Positions 33,671 through 41,401 of a stretch of DNA of 64,000 bases are shown here, one piece after another (the first letter of the stretch is position 1; each line of letters begins with the position of its first letter). Origin of the DNA: Methylomagnum ishizawai (lineage in GTDB: Bacteria; Pseudomonadota; Gammaproteobacteria; Methylococcales; Methylomonadaceae). Under the pieces are notes generated by a model that ran no database searches, was not told where the DNA came from, and worked only from the letters and a program-made list of their open reading frames with translations. The position numbers were made by a program, and so were the translations under genes. The stretch spans positions 1 to 64,000 of the forward strand of contig CAMAVM010000012.1 of NCBI GenBank assembly GCA_945861705.1, written 5' to 3'.

Positions 33671-33689
33671 GGGTGCGTTTTACGCACCC
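33671..33689. repeat. Dispersed palindrome, copy 2
   Basis: GGGTGCGT (33671-33678) and ACGCACCC (33682-33689) pair around TTT and are followed by TTTT. It is the inverted counterpart of the palindrome at 11029-11045. It lies in the 308-base gap between the convergent lipoprotein and TPR genes, where nothing else stands out, and may serve as a transcription end. Confidence 0.6.
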
Positions 33690-33769
33690 TTTTAGGTGCA
33701 TGGATCACCCTAATCGACTACTGAACTCGTTGAGTGACTGTGCAATGATTCCTTAATTGACAATCAGTG

Positions 33770-34645
33770 CTAGTCATCTGATGGTTTGGCTTCTTCATCG
33801 CTGGATTTCTCATCGGCTTTTTTAGTCGCTTTTTTGGCTGGCGTTTTCGGTGATTCTTCTGCAATTTCTGCTGTTTCTTCAATTACTTCTGGCGCACTAG
33901 CCTTAACCTCAGCTTTCTCCTTAGCTACCTTATCTGGTGTATGGTAAGGGTCGAATTCATTAGGATCTTTGGGTTTCGGTTTCTTAGCTTCTTCCTCGGC
34001 AGCTTTTGCCGCTAAACGTTTTTCTTCAGCTAGCCGTCTATCTTCTACCAAAGAGTTCATGAATTCTGTAAACCAAGCCTGTTGTGTGACAGTAGCCAAG
34101 TCTGGATCAGCAAGAATATCAGCATCTTCTGGCAAATTACCTTTATCTTTTGCCATTTTTAAGGCTTCCAGGCAACTGTCATTTTCGCCACGTACGCCAT
34201 AAACGCAGGCAAGATTAAACGCGGCAACGCCTGATTGAATTGAATTGGCTTTCTCAAACTGCCGTTTAGCCATTTCATACAGCTCATCGCTGGGTTCTAC
34301 TTCCCTGGCACGGGCTAAATCCATGCAGGCAACCCCAGCATCTATCGCCGCAGCAAGATAGCCGGGGTCTAAAGTCATGCAAAAAGAGAATTTCGCAATC
34401 GCGTTCCGGTAAATATTGATCGATTCCGGTGGCGTTTTGGTTTTTGCCTGACGCAGTAAAGTAAGACCCCAATGGTACAGCGCGGCGGCGCGTAAAGAAT
34501 CGCCGGTCAGGACATCAGCATAGTCTTGATAAGCTTCTTTAAATAATTGATCCGCGACACTGCCTTCGTTTTTGCGTGCATTATCTGCTTTTTTTACGGC
34601 AGCATCGAGTTTGGATTTTTTTGTGAACGATGCGAAAAACGACAT
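33770..34645 (-). CDS. TPR-like protein with charged C-terminal tail
   Basis: This 291-residue cytoplasmic protein has helical repeats over about residues 40-190, including AALYHWGLTLLRQAK, YLAAAIDAGVACMDLA and AAFNLACVYGVRGEND, typical of tetratricopeptide units. A Lys/Glu/Ala/Pro-rich tail from about 205 to the end is low-complexity and probably disordered. There is no signal peptide. TPR proteins act as assembly scaffolds, but the partner is unknown here. GGAGAATT precedes the ATG. Confidence 0.8.
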   Translation of the reverse strand: MSFFASFTKKSKLDAAVKKADNARKNEGSVADQLFKEAYQDYADVLTGDSLRAAALYHWGLTLLRQAKTKTPPESINIYRNAIAKFSFCMTLDPGYLAAAIDAGVACMDLARAREVEPSDELYEMAKRQFEKANSIQSGVAAFNLACVYGVRGENDSCLEALKMAKDKGNLPEDADILADPDLATVTQQAWFTEFMNSLVEDRRLAEEKRLAAKAAEEEAKKPKPKDPNEFDPYHTPDKVAKEKAEVKASAPEVIEETAEIAEESPKTPAKKATKKADEKSSDEEAKPSDD

Positions 34646-34905
34646 GATTGAATTCTCCTGGTTAATAGATTTATCGTGATGATATTGGGCTAATAATAGC
34701 CCATTTTTAGTAGGGTGATGTTACCTGATACCCGAAAAACCAAAATTGTGCCAAACAAGGTGCTTTAGAACTTGCTAATCGCACAGATGGAGCTTGCGAA
34801 ATCCGAGCATTGGTGACTTCGCGTTTTCGGTATTACCTTGTGCTTAATACAAGTTAACTAATTAATAAATCAAGCAATTCTCTGATTTATTCAGCAGTTT
34901 CAAGC

Positions 34906-36210
34906 TTATGGTCTTGAGCTTGAACGATTTTTGGGTTTACTGCTACGTGGATTAAAATTAGCCCCATTACCACGTTCACGTTGGGGTGTTTTTTTGTCGG
35001 TATGCCGATAATCTTTTTTACCCGAATTTTTGGAAGGAGCAACTTTTTTCGGTGCATCCATGACTTTTAAAGAAACCGGTTCATAACCGGTATCGTCCAC
35101 TCGTGGAATTTGCCGCTTTAACAGTTTCTCGATAGCTTCCAGTAAGTACGCTTCTTCCGGGCAGACCAGAGATAGCGCACTACCACTTGAACCTGCACGT
35201 CCGGTACGTCCTATCCTATGAATGTAATCTTCAGCGACTTGCGGTAGATCGTAATTGACCACATGTGGCAATTCTTCTATATCCAGCCCACGCGCCGCAA
35301 TATCAGTGGCGACTAAAGCCGTGACCTTGCCATTTTTGAAATAGTCCAGTGCCTTCGTCCGTGCGCCTTGGGTTTTGTCGCCATGCAGCGAAGCCGAACG
35401 GATGCCGTCTTTAACCAACTGCTTTTCCAAGCGGTCAGCACCGTGTTTGGTACGCACGAAAATCAGCACTTGCTTCCAATTATTGCTGCCGATTAAGTAA
35501 GACAACAGTTCGCGTTTGTTATCTTTGTTAATGCCGTACACGCATTCGGAAACTAAATCTGCCGTGATATTCTGCTTGGCAACTTCAATTTCGACAGGAC
35601 TGTTAAGAATCGTTGCCGCCAGCGTTTTGATCGCGCCGGGCATGGTCGCAGAAAACAGCAAACTTTGCCGATTTTTAGGCAAATAAGCCATAATTCGGCG
35701 AATTTCTGGCAAAAAGCCCATATCCAGCATACGATCTGCTTCATCTAATATCAATATTTCTATATTGCCTAGAGAAATGGTTTTTTGACCGATATGATCC
35801 ATCAACCGACCTGGCGTGGCGACCACAATGTCGCAGCCGTGCCGTAACTGCCTGATTTGCATATTGATACTTGCACCACCGACAATAACTTGGGTCTGCA
35901 AGGGCAGATATTTTCCATACGTTGCAATACTTTCATAAACTTGAGCTGCCAACTCGCGGGTAGGGACTAATACCAAAGCACGAACCCTTCTAGGTCGGGT
36001 GTTTAAATCAGCACTATCCGCAAGCCGTTGTAGTAGCGGCAAAGAAAATCCGGCGGTTTTGCCTGTGCCGGTCTGTGCGCCTGCCATAATATCTTTACCG
36101 GCAAGAATAGGCGGAATCGCCTTAATCTGAACAGGCGTGGGTGTTGTATAACCTTGGTCGGCAACTGCTTTCAGCAGAGCGTCCGATAAACCGAGTGAGT
36201 CAAATGACAT
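34906..36210 (-). CDS. rhlE: DEAD-box ATP-dependent RNA helicase RhlE
   Basis: This 434-residue DEAD-box helicase has the Q motif near [12 protein letters not shown], motif [10 protein letters not shown], motif [17 protein letters not shown] in LFSATMPG, and motif [12 protein letters not shown]. The basic Ser/Arg/Lys-rich tail from about 385 ends SSSRP and is typical of RhlE. These enzymes remodel RNA in ribosome assembly and mRNA turnover. The gene appears monocistronic. Confidence 0.93.
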   Translation of the reverse strand: MSFDSLGLSDALLKAVADQGYTTPTPVQIKAIPPILAGKDIMAGAQTGTGKTAGFSLPLLQRLADSADLNTRPRRVRALVLVPTRELAAQVYESIATYGKYLPLQTQVIVGGASINMQIRQLRHGCDIVVATPGRLMDHIGQKTISLGNIEILILDEADRMLDMGFLPEIRRIMAYLPKNRQSLLFSATMPGAIKTLAATILNSPVEIEVAKQNITADLVSECVYGINKDNKRELLSYLIGSNNWKQVLIFVRTKHGADRLEKQLVKDGIRSASLHGDKTQGARTKALDYFKNGKVTALVATDIAARGLDIEELPHVVNYDLPQVAEDYIHRIGRTGRAGSSGSALSLVCPEEAYLLEAIEKLLKRQIPRVDDTGYEPVSLKVMDAPKKVAPSKNSGKKDYRHTDKKTPQRERGNGANFNPRSSKPKNRSSSRP

Positions 36211-36339
36211 GTAAACCTTAATAGTTGAGAATAGTTTGTAGGCTGGGGCAGCAACGATTCCATACCATTATGCTGCACTTCCACCACCCCTGGTGGTCGT
36301 TGATAAACCCAGCCAACGGAAATTTGAAGGAAGGATTAA

Positions 36340-37347
36340 TCATCCTCCCGTAACACTCATGTGCCGTAGGATCACGGGCTGCTCATGAATATTGAATTCG
36401 TGTTTTTCGGGCTTAATAAGCATGGCATCAATAATAGCTTGCTTTAAGATGTCCATATCGCCAGGATTAGCCCTGATAATTGCTTTTAAATCAACCGAAT
36501 GCTCATTCCCCAAGCACAACAATAATCGCCCTTCAACCGTCAACCGAACACGGTTGCAGGTGCTGCAAAAATTGGCACTGTGTGGTGAAATAAAGCCCAC
36601 TCTGGTGTTTTTGCCTTGCACCTTATAATACACTGACGGCCCACCGGTTTTCTCGGTAGACGCCAGTAATGAGAACTGGGTCGCTAAATCCGCCTTAATG
36701 CAATCGCTGGAATAATAAGCGGAAGAACGATTATGTTGGCTGACTATCCCCAGTGGCATTTCCTCGATAAAGCTAATGTCAATGCCCTTATCCACCGCAA
36801 ATTGCACCAGACCGACCACTTCCTGATGGTTTTTGTCCTTGAGTATCACTGCATTGATCTTAATGCGCTCAAATCCAGCATCCTTAGCTGCATAAATCCC
36901 CCGTAAAACTTGGCTCAAATCGCCAGTCCTGGTGATTGCCTTAAATTTATCGGTATCCAAGGTATCCAGGCTGATATTGATGCGCTTAACCCCCGCTTTT
37001 TTCAACGGCAAAGCCATGTGTTCCAGTTGCGAACCATTCGTCGTCAATACCAACTCATGCAGGCTCTCGATTTTGCCGATATTTTCTAGCAATTCCAATG
37101 CCCCGCGCCTAACCAAAGGCTCACCGCCCGTAATTCGGATCTTTTTTACCCCTAATTCCGCAAATGCCTTGGTAATCGTATACAGCTCTTCCAGCGATAA
37201 CACCTGGTCTCGCGGCAAAAACGTCATTTCCTCAGACATGCAATACACACAACGGAAATCACAACGATCCGTAATGGAAACGCGCAAATAATCCACCTTC
37301 CTGCCGAAGCGGTCGATTAACTGAGGTGATTTGTTGCCAATGTTCAT
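36340..37347 (-). CDS. moaA: GTP 3',8-cyclase (molybdenum cofactor biosynthesis)
   Basis: This 335-residue radical-SAM enzyme has the N-terminal cluster motif in SITDRCDFRCVYCMSEE, the GGEPLVRRG glycine motif, and the C-terminal [4Fe-4S] motif NFCSTCNRVRLTVEG with a further Cys in LLLCLGNE. It ends in the required Gly-Gly (SVTGG). MoaA converts GTP to 3',8-cH2GTP, the first step to Moco, which NasA needs. It stands alone beside rhlE. Confidence 0.96.
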   Translation of the reverse strand: MNIGNKSPQLIDRFGRKVDYLRVSITDRCDFRCVYCMSEEMTFLPRDQVLSLEELYTITKAFAELGVKKIRITGGEPLVRRGALELLENIGKIESLHELVLTTNGSQLEHMALPLKKAGVKRINISLDTLDTDKFKAITRTGDLSQVLRGIYAAKDAGFERIKINAVILKDKNHQEVVGLVQFAVDKGIDISFIEEMPLGIVSQHNRSSAYYSSDCIKADLATQFSLLASTEKTGGPSVYYKVQGKNTRVGFISPHSANFCSTCNRVRLTVEGRLLLCLGNEHSVDLKAIIRANPGDMDILKQAIIDAMLIKPEKHEFNIHEQPVILRHMSVTGG

Positions 37348-37381
37348 GCAGTACAGAAATGATTAAAATTCAAGTGAATAA

Positions 37382-37770
37382 CCAGCAAACTCATTGTAAC
37401 ATAATGCGAAACTAATCAGGGTCGAGCAAGTCAAAATTGCACCTTTTCAGCAACAAAGCCAGTTACTTATGATGTTAATAGGATAGACCTTGCGGAATGA
37501 ATGAAGTTCTTTAAGATTCATGCAAACAATCCGCATACAAAGCCCTTTCAAACCAAATAGAAAAACAAAAATTACCACTAAATTCCAGTTATGTGACGTG
37601 TTTCACAAACCTATTCATTAAGGTCTATACTGAAATGCAATCAAAGAAAAACTTGTTGAATTAGGTTGAGTGGACAATGCCGTTGAACAGAATAGACCAT
37701 CAGGTTATACAAGAGCAGCCATCAAAAACCTTGGAATTTACTCTCATGGAGCTGATGACGATGAGTTCAA
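37382..37770 (+). repeat. Duplicated fimT upstream region, copy A
   Basis: This stretch aligns over most of its length with 38552-38880 upstream of and into fimT. Shared blocks include AACATAATGC, GCAACAAAGCCAGTTA, TGTGACGTGTTTCACAAAC, TCTATACT and ATGCCGTTGAA. The copies differ by substitutions and short indels, so the duplication is not recent. Copy A contains the promoter, the start codon and about 28 codons of fimT before similarity ends. Confidence 0.85.
37592..37631 (+). promoter_or_regulatory. CRP/Vfr-type site and -10 element, copy A (drives HEPN-MNT?)
   Basis: TGTGACGTGTTTCACA (37592-37607) is a perfect TGTGA-N6-TCACA dyad. TATACT at 37626-37631 is a good -10 element. Dyad and -10 spacing is close to a class II CRP-activated promoter. 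With no intervening promoter, it is the likely source of transcription for the HEPN-MNT pair. Confidence 0.6.
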
Positions 37771-37802
37771 CTTTCAAATGCGTTTCCAATTATGAATATT
37801 GA
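37677..37802 (+). pseudogene. fimT 5' fragment upstream of HEPN-MNT
   Basis: An open frame of 41 codons begins MPLNRIDHQVIQEQPSK and contains EFTLMELM, matching the fimT start MPLNQKDYQVMPEKPS and GFTLMELM. The glycine needed before the prepilin peptidase cut is replaced by Glu, and similarity ends after about 28 codons. It cannot make a functional pilin. Its end overlaps the HEPN start at 37792, so translation of the fragment may feed into HEPN. Confidence 0.75.
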
Positions 37803-38226
37803 CTATTTAACGCAACTTGCCACCCAGGATGGCGCACAATACGCGTGGTTAAGGCAAAGCCTGAATGATTACGAAATGGCTAATATATTGTTGGCGGCGA
37901 ACAAATGGGATGGTGTTTGCTACCATGCCCAACAAGCGGTTGAAAAAGCGTTGAAGTTCCTGCTCAGTGATGCAGCCCAAGCCTTCAGTCATACATATTC
38001 AGTCCATGCGCTTGCTAAAACCTGCAATGAAGCCCTTGCAACAAACCTGTTTGATGGTGAAATTATTGAATCGTATAAGGAATTAAGCCAATACAGCACC
38101 ATCGCCCGTTATCCGTTGGCTTCTGATGCCCCAGTTGATGTCATCACCAAAAAACAAGCCCTGTCAGCCATCGACACCTTAACCCAAACCTTGCTAATTA
38201 TGGAGAGGGCTTATGAACGCAACTAA
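37792..38226 (+). CDS. HEPN-domain protein (toxin of HEPN-MNT pair)
   Basis: This 144-residue HEPN-family protein has the core helix WLRQSLNDYEMANILLAA, the conserved YHAQQAVEKALKFLL, and HTYSVHALAKTC, as in PF05168 members. In HEPN-MNT modules this partner is typically an RNase toxin that the nucleotidyltransferase inactivates by AMP addition. An RYP tripeptide near residue 106 may be the conserved Arg region, but I cannot confirm the R-X4-6-H motif by eye. It overlaps the MNT gene by 14 bases. Confidence 0.88.
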   Translation: MNIDYLTQLATQDGAQYAWLRQSLNDYEMANILLAANKWDGVCYHAQQAVEKALKFLLSDAAQAFSHTYSVHALAKTCNEALATNLFDGEIIESYKELSQYSTIARYPLASDAPVDVITKKQALSAIDTLTQTLLIMERAYERN

Positions 38227-38527
38227 CCTCATCCAGCAAGCCAGGTCAGTAAAATACGACAGCGTGTTAGCTTATCTTAATGTAGCATTCAAAGATTTCA
38301 CCCATCCAGTATACTTGTTTGGCTCCTACGCAACAGGACGATTTCACGGTCACTCGGATGTCGATATTCTCATCATTGCACCCAATGCAATATCAGCAAA
38401 AGTCTATCGTCAGGTCTGTGACAAAATGTCTGGCTTAGGGATGAATTATGACGTTCTTATAGCACCTTCCATCGAACGGTTAGATAGCAGCATTGTTAAC
38501 TCGCTACAAGCTATACACGAGCCTTAG
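38213..38527 (+). CDS. Minimal nucleotidyltransferase (MNT antitoxin)
   Basis: This 104-residue protein has the nucleotidyltransferase motif GSYATGRFHGHSDVDILI, with GSY and the DVD metal-binding aspartates. The fold is the minimal catalytic NTase, without substrate domains. MNT proteins of such pairs AMPylate and silence the HEPN toxin. It overlaps the HEPN gene. The pair is followed directly by the second fimT promoter copy. Confidence 0.88.
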   Translation: MNATNLIQQARSVKYDSVLAYLNVAFKDFTHPVYLFGSYATGRFHGHSDVDILIIAPNAISAKVYRQVCDKMSGLGMNYDVLIAPSIERLDSSIVNSLQAIHEP

Positions 38528-38551
38528 CAACATTATTCGACACACGGGTAA

Positions 38552-38880
38552 GCAGCAATCTCATTGCAACATAATGCAAAACTAATCAGCAACAAAGCCA
38601 GTTAATTAGGTAGACCTTGCAGGATGATTAGAGTTCTTTATGTTAGATATAAACAAACCGCTTACAAAACCCTATCAAACAAAAAAAAGGGAACGATTGC
38701 CACTAAATTGCAGAATTGTGACGTGTTTCACAAACGCCTGCATAGAGTCTATACTAATATGTAATCAAAGAAGAACGTGTTATATCAGGTTGAGTGAAAT
38801 GCCGTTGAATCAAAAAGATTATCAGGTCATGCCAGAAAAACCATCAATGCAATTCGGATTCACATTGATGGAGTTGATGG
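38552..38880 (+). repeat. Duplicated fimT upstream region, copy B
   Basis: This is the counterpart of 37382-37770 with the same order of blocks, continuing into intact fimT. Together the two copies flank the HEPN-MNT genes as imperfect direct repeats. Confidence 0.85.
38717..38755 (+). promoter_or_regulatory. CRP/Vfr-type site and -10 element of the minor pilin operon, copy B
   Basis: TGTGACGTGTTTCACA (38717-38732) is identical to copy A, and TATACT lies at 38750-38755. The dyad is conserved although the surrounding sequence has diverged, which supports function. In Pseudomonas the CRP homologue Vfr controls pilus genes, so a similar input is plausible here. Confidence 0.65.
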
Positions 38881-39338
38881 TTACATTGAGTATTGCCGGC
38901 ATCATGTTAAGCATAGCAATCCCCAGCTTTACCTCTACCATAAGAAGCAGCCGGATAACCACACAGGTTAACGAGTTTGTTACGTCAATAAATTTTATAC
39001 GTAGCGAAGCAGTTAAGCGCGGAATGCGGGTTTCAATGTGCAAAAGTAGTGATGGTGCTACTTGCGTCACAAGCGGCAACTGGGCGCAAGGCTGGATTGT
39101 TTTTACCAATCAAAATGAGGATGCAGATTATGACGGCGCACCCGAAACAATATTGAAAAGACAAGAAGCCGCACAGTCCCAGAATACAATAGTCGGAAAC
39201 ACGCTTGTTGACGACATTATCTCTTACATAGCGAGTGGTGAAATTGTTAGTTCGGGTTCGATTTTCTTTTGTGATGATCGCGTTGCCGAAGTGGGAAAAA
39301 ATAGTAATCGCCACGACTACTGGTCGTTCGAGAATTGA
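38799..39338 (+). CDS. fimT: Minor pilin FimT/FimU-like (C-terminus frameshifted)
   Basis: The 179-residue product has a prepilin leader ending in G before FTLMELMVTLSIAGIMLSIA, cleaved by PilD. Starts at 38799 or 38829 are possible. The body carries the pilin-like GspH domain with INFIRSEAVKRG. The end reads GKNSNRHDYWSFEN, which is not FimT-like. Skipping one A in the A6 run at 39296-39301 restores KIVIATTTGRSR, the usual FimT ending, and moves the stop to 39355-39357, overlapping pilV as ATGA. The gene therefore carries a one-base frameshift or a sequencing error. FimT primes pilus assembly and can bind DNA. Confidence 0.82.
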   Translation: MPLNQKDYQVMPEKPSMQFGFTLMELMVTLSIAGIMLSIAIPSFTSTIRSSRITTQVNEFVTSINFIRSEAVKRGMRVSMCKSSDGATCVTSGNWAQGWIVFTNQNEDADYDGAPETILKRQEAAQSQNTIVGNTLVDDIISYIASGEIVSSGSIFFCDDRVAEVGKNSNRHDYWSFEN

Positions 39339-39353
39339 GACCTACCAGTGTAC

Positions 39354-39884
39354 ATGAAGATGAAAACCATCATGAAAACACACAGCGGTTTTACCTTGAT
39401 TGAAGTGTTGATTGCCGTAGTTCTACTCGCCGGGGCGTTGTTGGGCTTGGCAGGGCTACAAGCCAGAGTGCTGAGTAATAACCAAAGTGCTTACAACCGC
39501 AGTCAAGCAACCCAATTAGCGTACGATATTGCAGACCGGATGCGAGCCAATACCAATAGCTCTGTTGCCGCCAACAATAACGATGCACTGGTTATTTACA
39601 CAACTTTTCTTCCAAGTACAGGTATACAAAAACCGAATTGTTTGACTACAACTGGGTGCAGCCAAGTCGATATGGCTAACAATGATCTTTTTGAGTGGAA
39701 TCTTGCGCTCGCTACCCTGCCTAATGGACAAGGGTTAGTGTGTAAAGATAGTACACCTAAAGATGGTACTTCAACGGCAGCCTCTGCTTGCGATGGAGCA
39801 GGTGCGGATTACCATATCAAAATATGGTGGGATGATGACAAAAGCGGCACAAACCAACTTTTTGTAGTGGGTTTTAAGTTATGA
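39354..39884 (+). CDS. pilV: Minor pilin PilV
   Basis: The protein of about 176 residues has the prepilin motif SGFTLIEVLIAVVLLAGALLG and the PilV-typical LAGLQARVLSNNQSAYNRSQA, then AYDIADRMRAN. I choose ATG 39354 because it overlaps the restored fimT stop (ATGA); 39360 and 39372 are alternatives. PilV belongs to the minor pilin tip complex with PilW, PilX and PilY1. It ends in an ATGA overlap with pilW. Confidence 0.9.
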   Translation: MKMKTIMKTHSGFTLIEVLIAVVLLAGALLGLAGLQARVLSNNQSAYNRSQATQLAYDIADRMRANTNSSVAANNNDALVIYTTFLPSTGIQKPNCLTTTGCSQVDMANNDLFEWNLALATLPNGQGLVCKDSTPKDGTSTAASACDGAGADYHIKIWWDDDKSGTNQLFVVGFKL

Positions 39885-40741
39885 GTACAGATTCGTTAAA
39901 TAAAGATAGGGACAGCAGTATTGCTGCTGCAATGAACGCGATACACGAGCCGTTACGTCAATCTCCTATTTGCACCCCAAGTTACCGTCAACAACAAGGT
40001 TTAACGCTGATTGAAATTATGATCGCACTCTTGATTGGGGCATTTTTATTGGGTGGGGTAATGGAGGTTTTTTTAAAAAGCAGACAAACCTATAGAGTGC
40101 AGGAAGCACTATCCAGATTGCAAGAAAATGGTCGTTTTGCCATGGATTTTTTAGCCAGAGATATTCGTATGACGGATTATCGAGGCTGTCAGGGCGGCTC
40201 GCTCAGTACTCCCAAACAACCAAAATCTTTGTATGACACTGCCACTAGGTCAATTAATGAAGCCCTAGTGGGCGTGAATGGAGCGCCAAATGCCAATAGT
40301 GCTATGGATGCGCCAGATAGCATAACCGCCAGATGGTCAGAAAATGGGTGTAACGATGTTGTTACCACCCCCTGCTCGACAGATCTCAATCAAGAGTGTC
40401 CTGAGAACCGTGCTTTTGATATTAGAACTGCAAATTCGGTTCTAAATTTAGCAAGGAATACGGCAGCGTTAGTTGAAGGCGTAGAAAACATGCAAATCTT
40501 ATATGGCGCAGATACAAACAACGATGGAGTTCCCAACTATTATGTGCCAGCAGGCACTGCGGGGCTTGATATGACGCAAGTGAACAGTGTGCGTGTTAGC
40601 CTCTTGTTAAGAACTATCGATGACAATATCGCTTCTGAGCCTTTGGCATATACATACAACGGCGCAACAACCACGCCAACAGACCGTAGAATCCGGCGGG
40701 TATTCACGTCCACAATTGCGCTACGTAACCGATTGCACTGA
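39881..40741 (+). CDS. pilW: Minor pilin PilW
   Basis: The 286-residue protein has a long leader of about 40 residues, then GLTLIEIMIALLIGAFLLGG, the type IV prepilin segment, and RLQENGRFAMDFLARDIRM, which is characteristic of PilW. Cysteines such as YRGCQGG suggest a disulfide. The C-terminus ends FTSTIALRNRLH, as PilW proteins do. It is coupled to pilV by ATGA and is followed by pilX after 10 bases. Confidence 0.92.
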   Translation: MSTDSLNKDRDSSIAAAMNAIHEPLRQSPICTPSYRQQQGLTLIEIMIALLIGAFLLGGVMEVFLKSRQTYRVQEALSRLQENGRFAMDFLARDIRMTDYRGCQGGSLSTPKQPKSLYDTATRSINEALVGVNGAPNANSAMDAPDSITARWSENGCNDVVTTPCSTDLNQECPENRAFDIRTANSVLNLARNTAALVEGVENMQILYGADTNNDGVPNYYVPAGTAGLDMTQVNSVRVSLLLRTIDDNIASEPLAYTYNGATTTPTDRRIRRVFTSTIALRNRLH

Positions 40742-40751
40742 GGTTGATTGT

Positions 40752-41348
40752 ATGACATCCAGACCTGTTTTATATAAATCTCAATCCGGTGTTGTTCTAG
40801 TTGTTGCTTTAATCATGTTGCTGTTATTGACATTGATAGGTACTGCCGGTATGCAGTCCACTTCGTTGGAAGAAAAAATGGCAGGTAATATGCGCGACAA
40901 AAACCTAGCCTTTCAAGCTGCCGAATCGGCTCTTAGCGAGGCTGAAGCCAGTCTATTTCCGGTTGCACCTGCCGTTCTGCCAAATTTTACGCCTGAAGGT
41001 ACGGTTACGGTGACTGATCCTATCACGCATGTATCAACTGTCTATAATGGCTATTATTCTAAAGACTCAACCATACCAACCGCAGTCGTTACGGGTTCAA
41101 CTACTAAACTGCAACTTGAGGAAGATAGTTTTTGGACAACAAATCCAGTGGCAACTTCTACGATTACCACATTAGGTAACGATGTTGCTGCTCCAAAATA
41201 TATCATCCAAAAATTAGATACCGTCTGTTATAAGGAAGCTTGTCCATTAGCCAGTGACCGTTCAACGCCATATAGAATTACAGTTAGAGCCACAGGCGGC
41301 AGTACTGTCACGGTGGTTATTGTTCAATCTGTTTTTACGACCGATTAA
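40752..41348 (+). CDS. pilX: Minor pilin PilX
   Basis: ATG 40752 gives MTSRPVLYKSQSGVVLVVAL, the PilX/GspK-like leader; the longer frame from 40620 lies inside pilW. The 198-residue product has the hydrophobic helix VVLVVALIMLLLLTLIGTAG and the PilX motif EEKMAGNMRDKNLAFQAAES. It belongs to the tip complex with PilY1. The pilY1 gene starts 53 bases downstream. Confidence 0.92.
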   Translation: MTSRPVLYKSQSGVVLVVALIMLLLLTLIGTAGMQSTSLEEKMAGNMRDKNLAFQAAESALSEAEASLFPVAPAVLPNFTPEGTVTVTDPITHVSTVYNGYYSKDSTIPTAVVTGSTTKLQLEEDSFWTTNPVATSTITTLGNDVAAPKYIIQKLDTVCYKEACPLASDRSTPYRITVRATGGSTVTVVIVQSVFTTD

Positions 41349-41401
41349 ATACCCTTAGGGTCTTATAAATTAATTAAGCTGCTCATAGCGGGAGTTTTAA
41401 G

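Noticed and set aside
39294-39302. Programmed -1 slippage at the fimT A-run
   Set aside because: A -1 shift leads at once to a stop; only a one-base skip restores FimT, so a -1 slippery site does not explain it.
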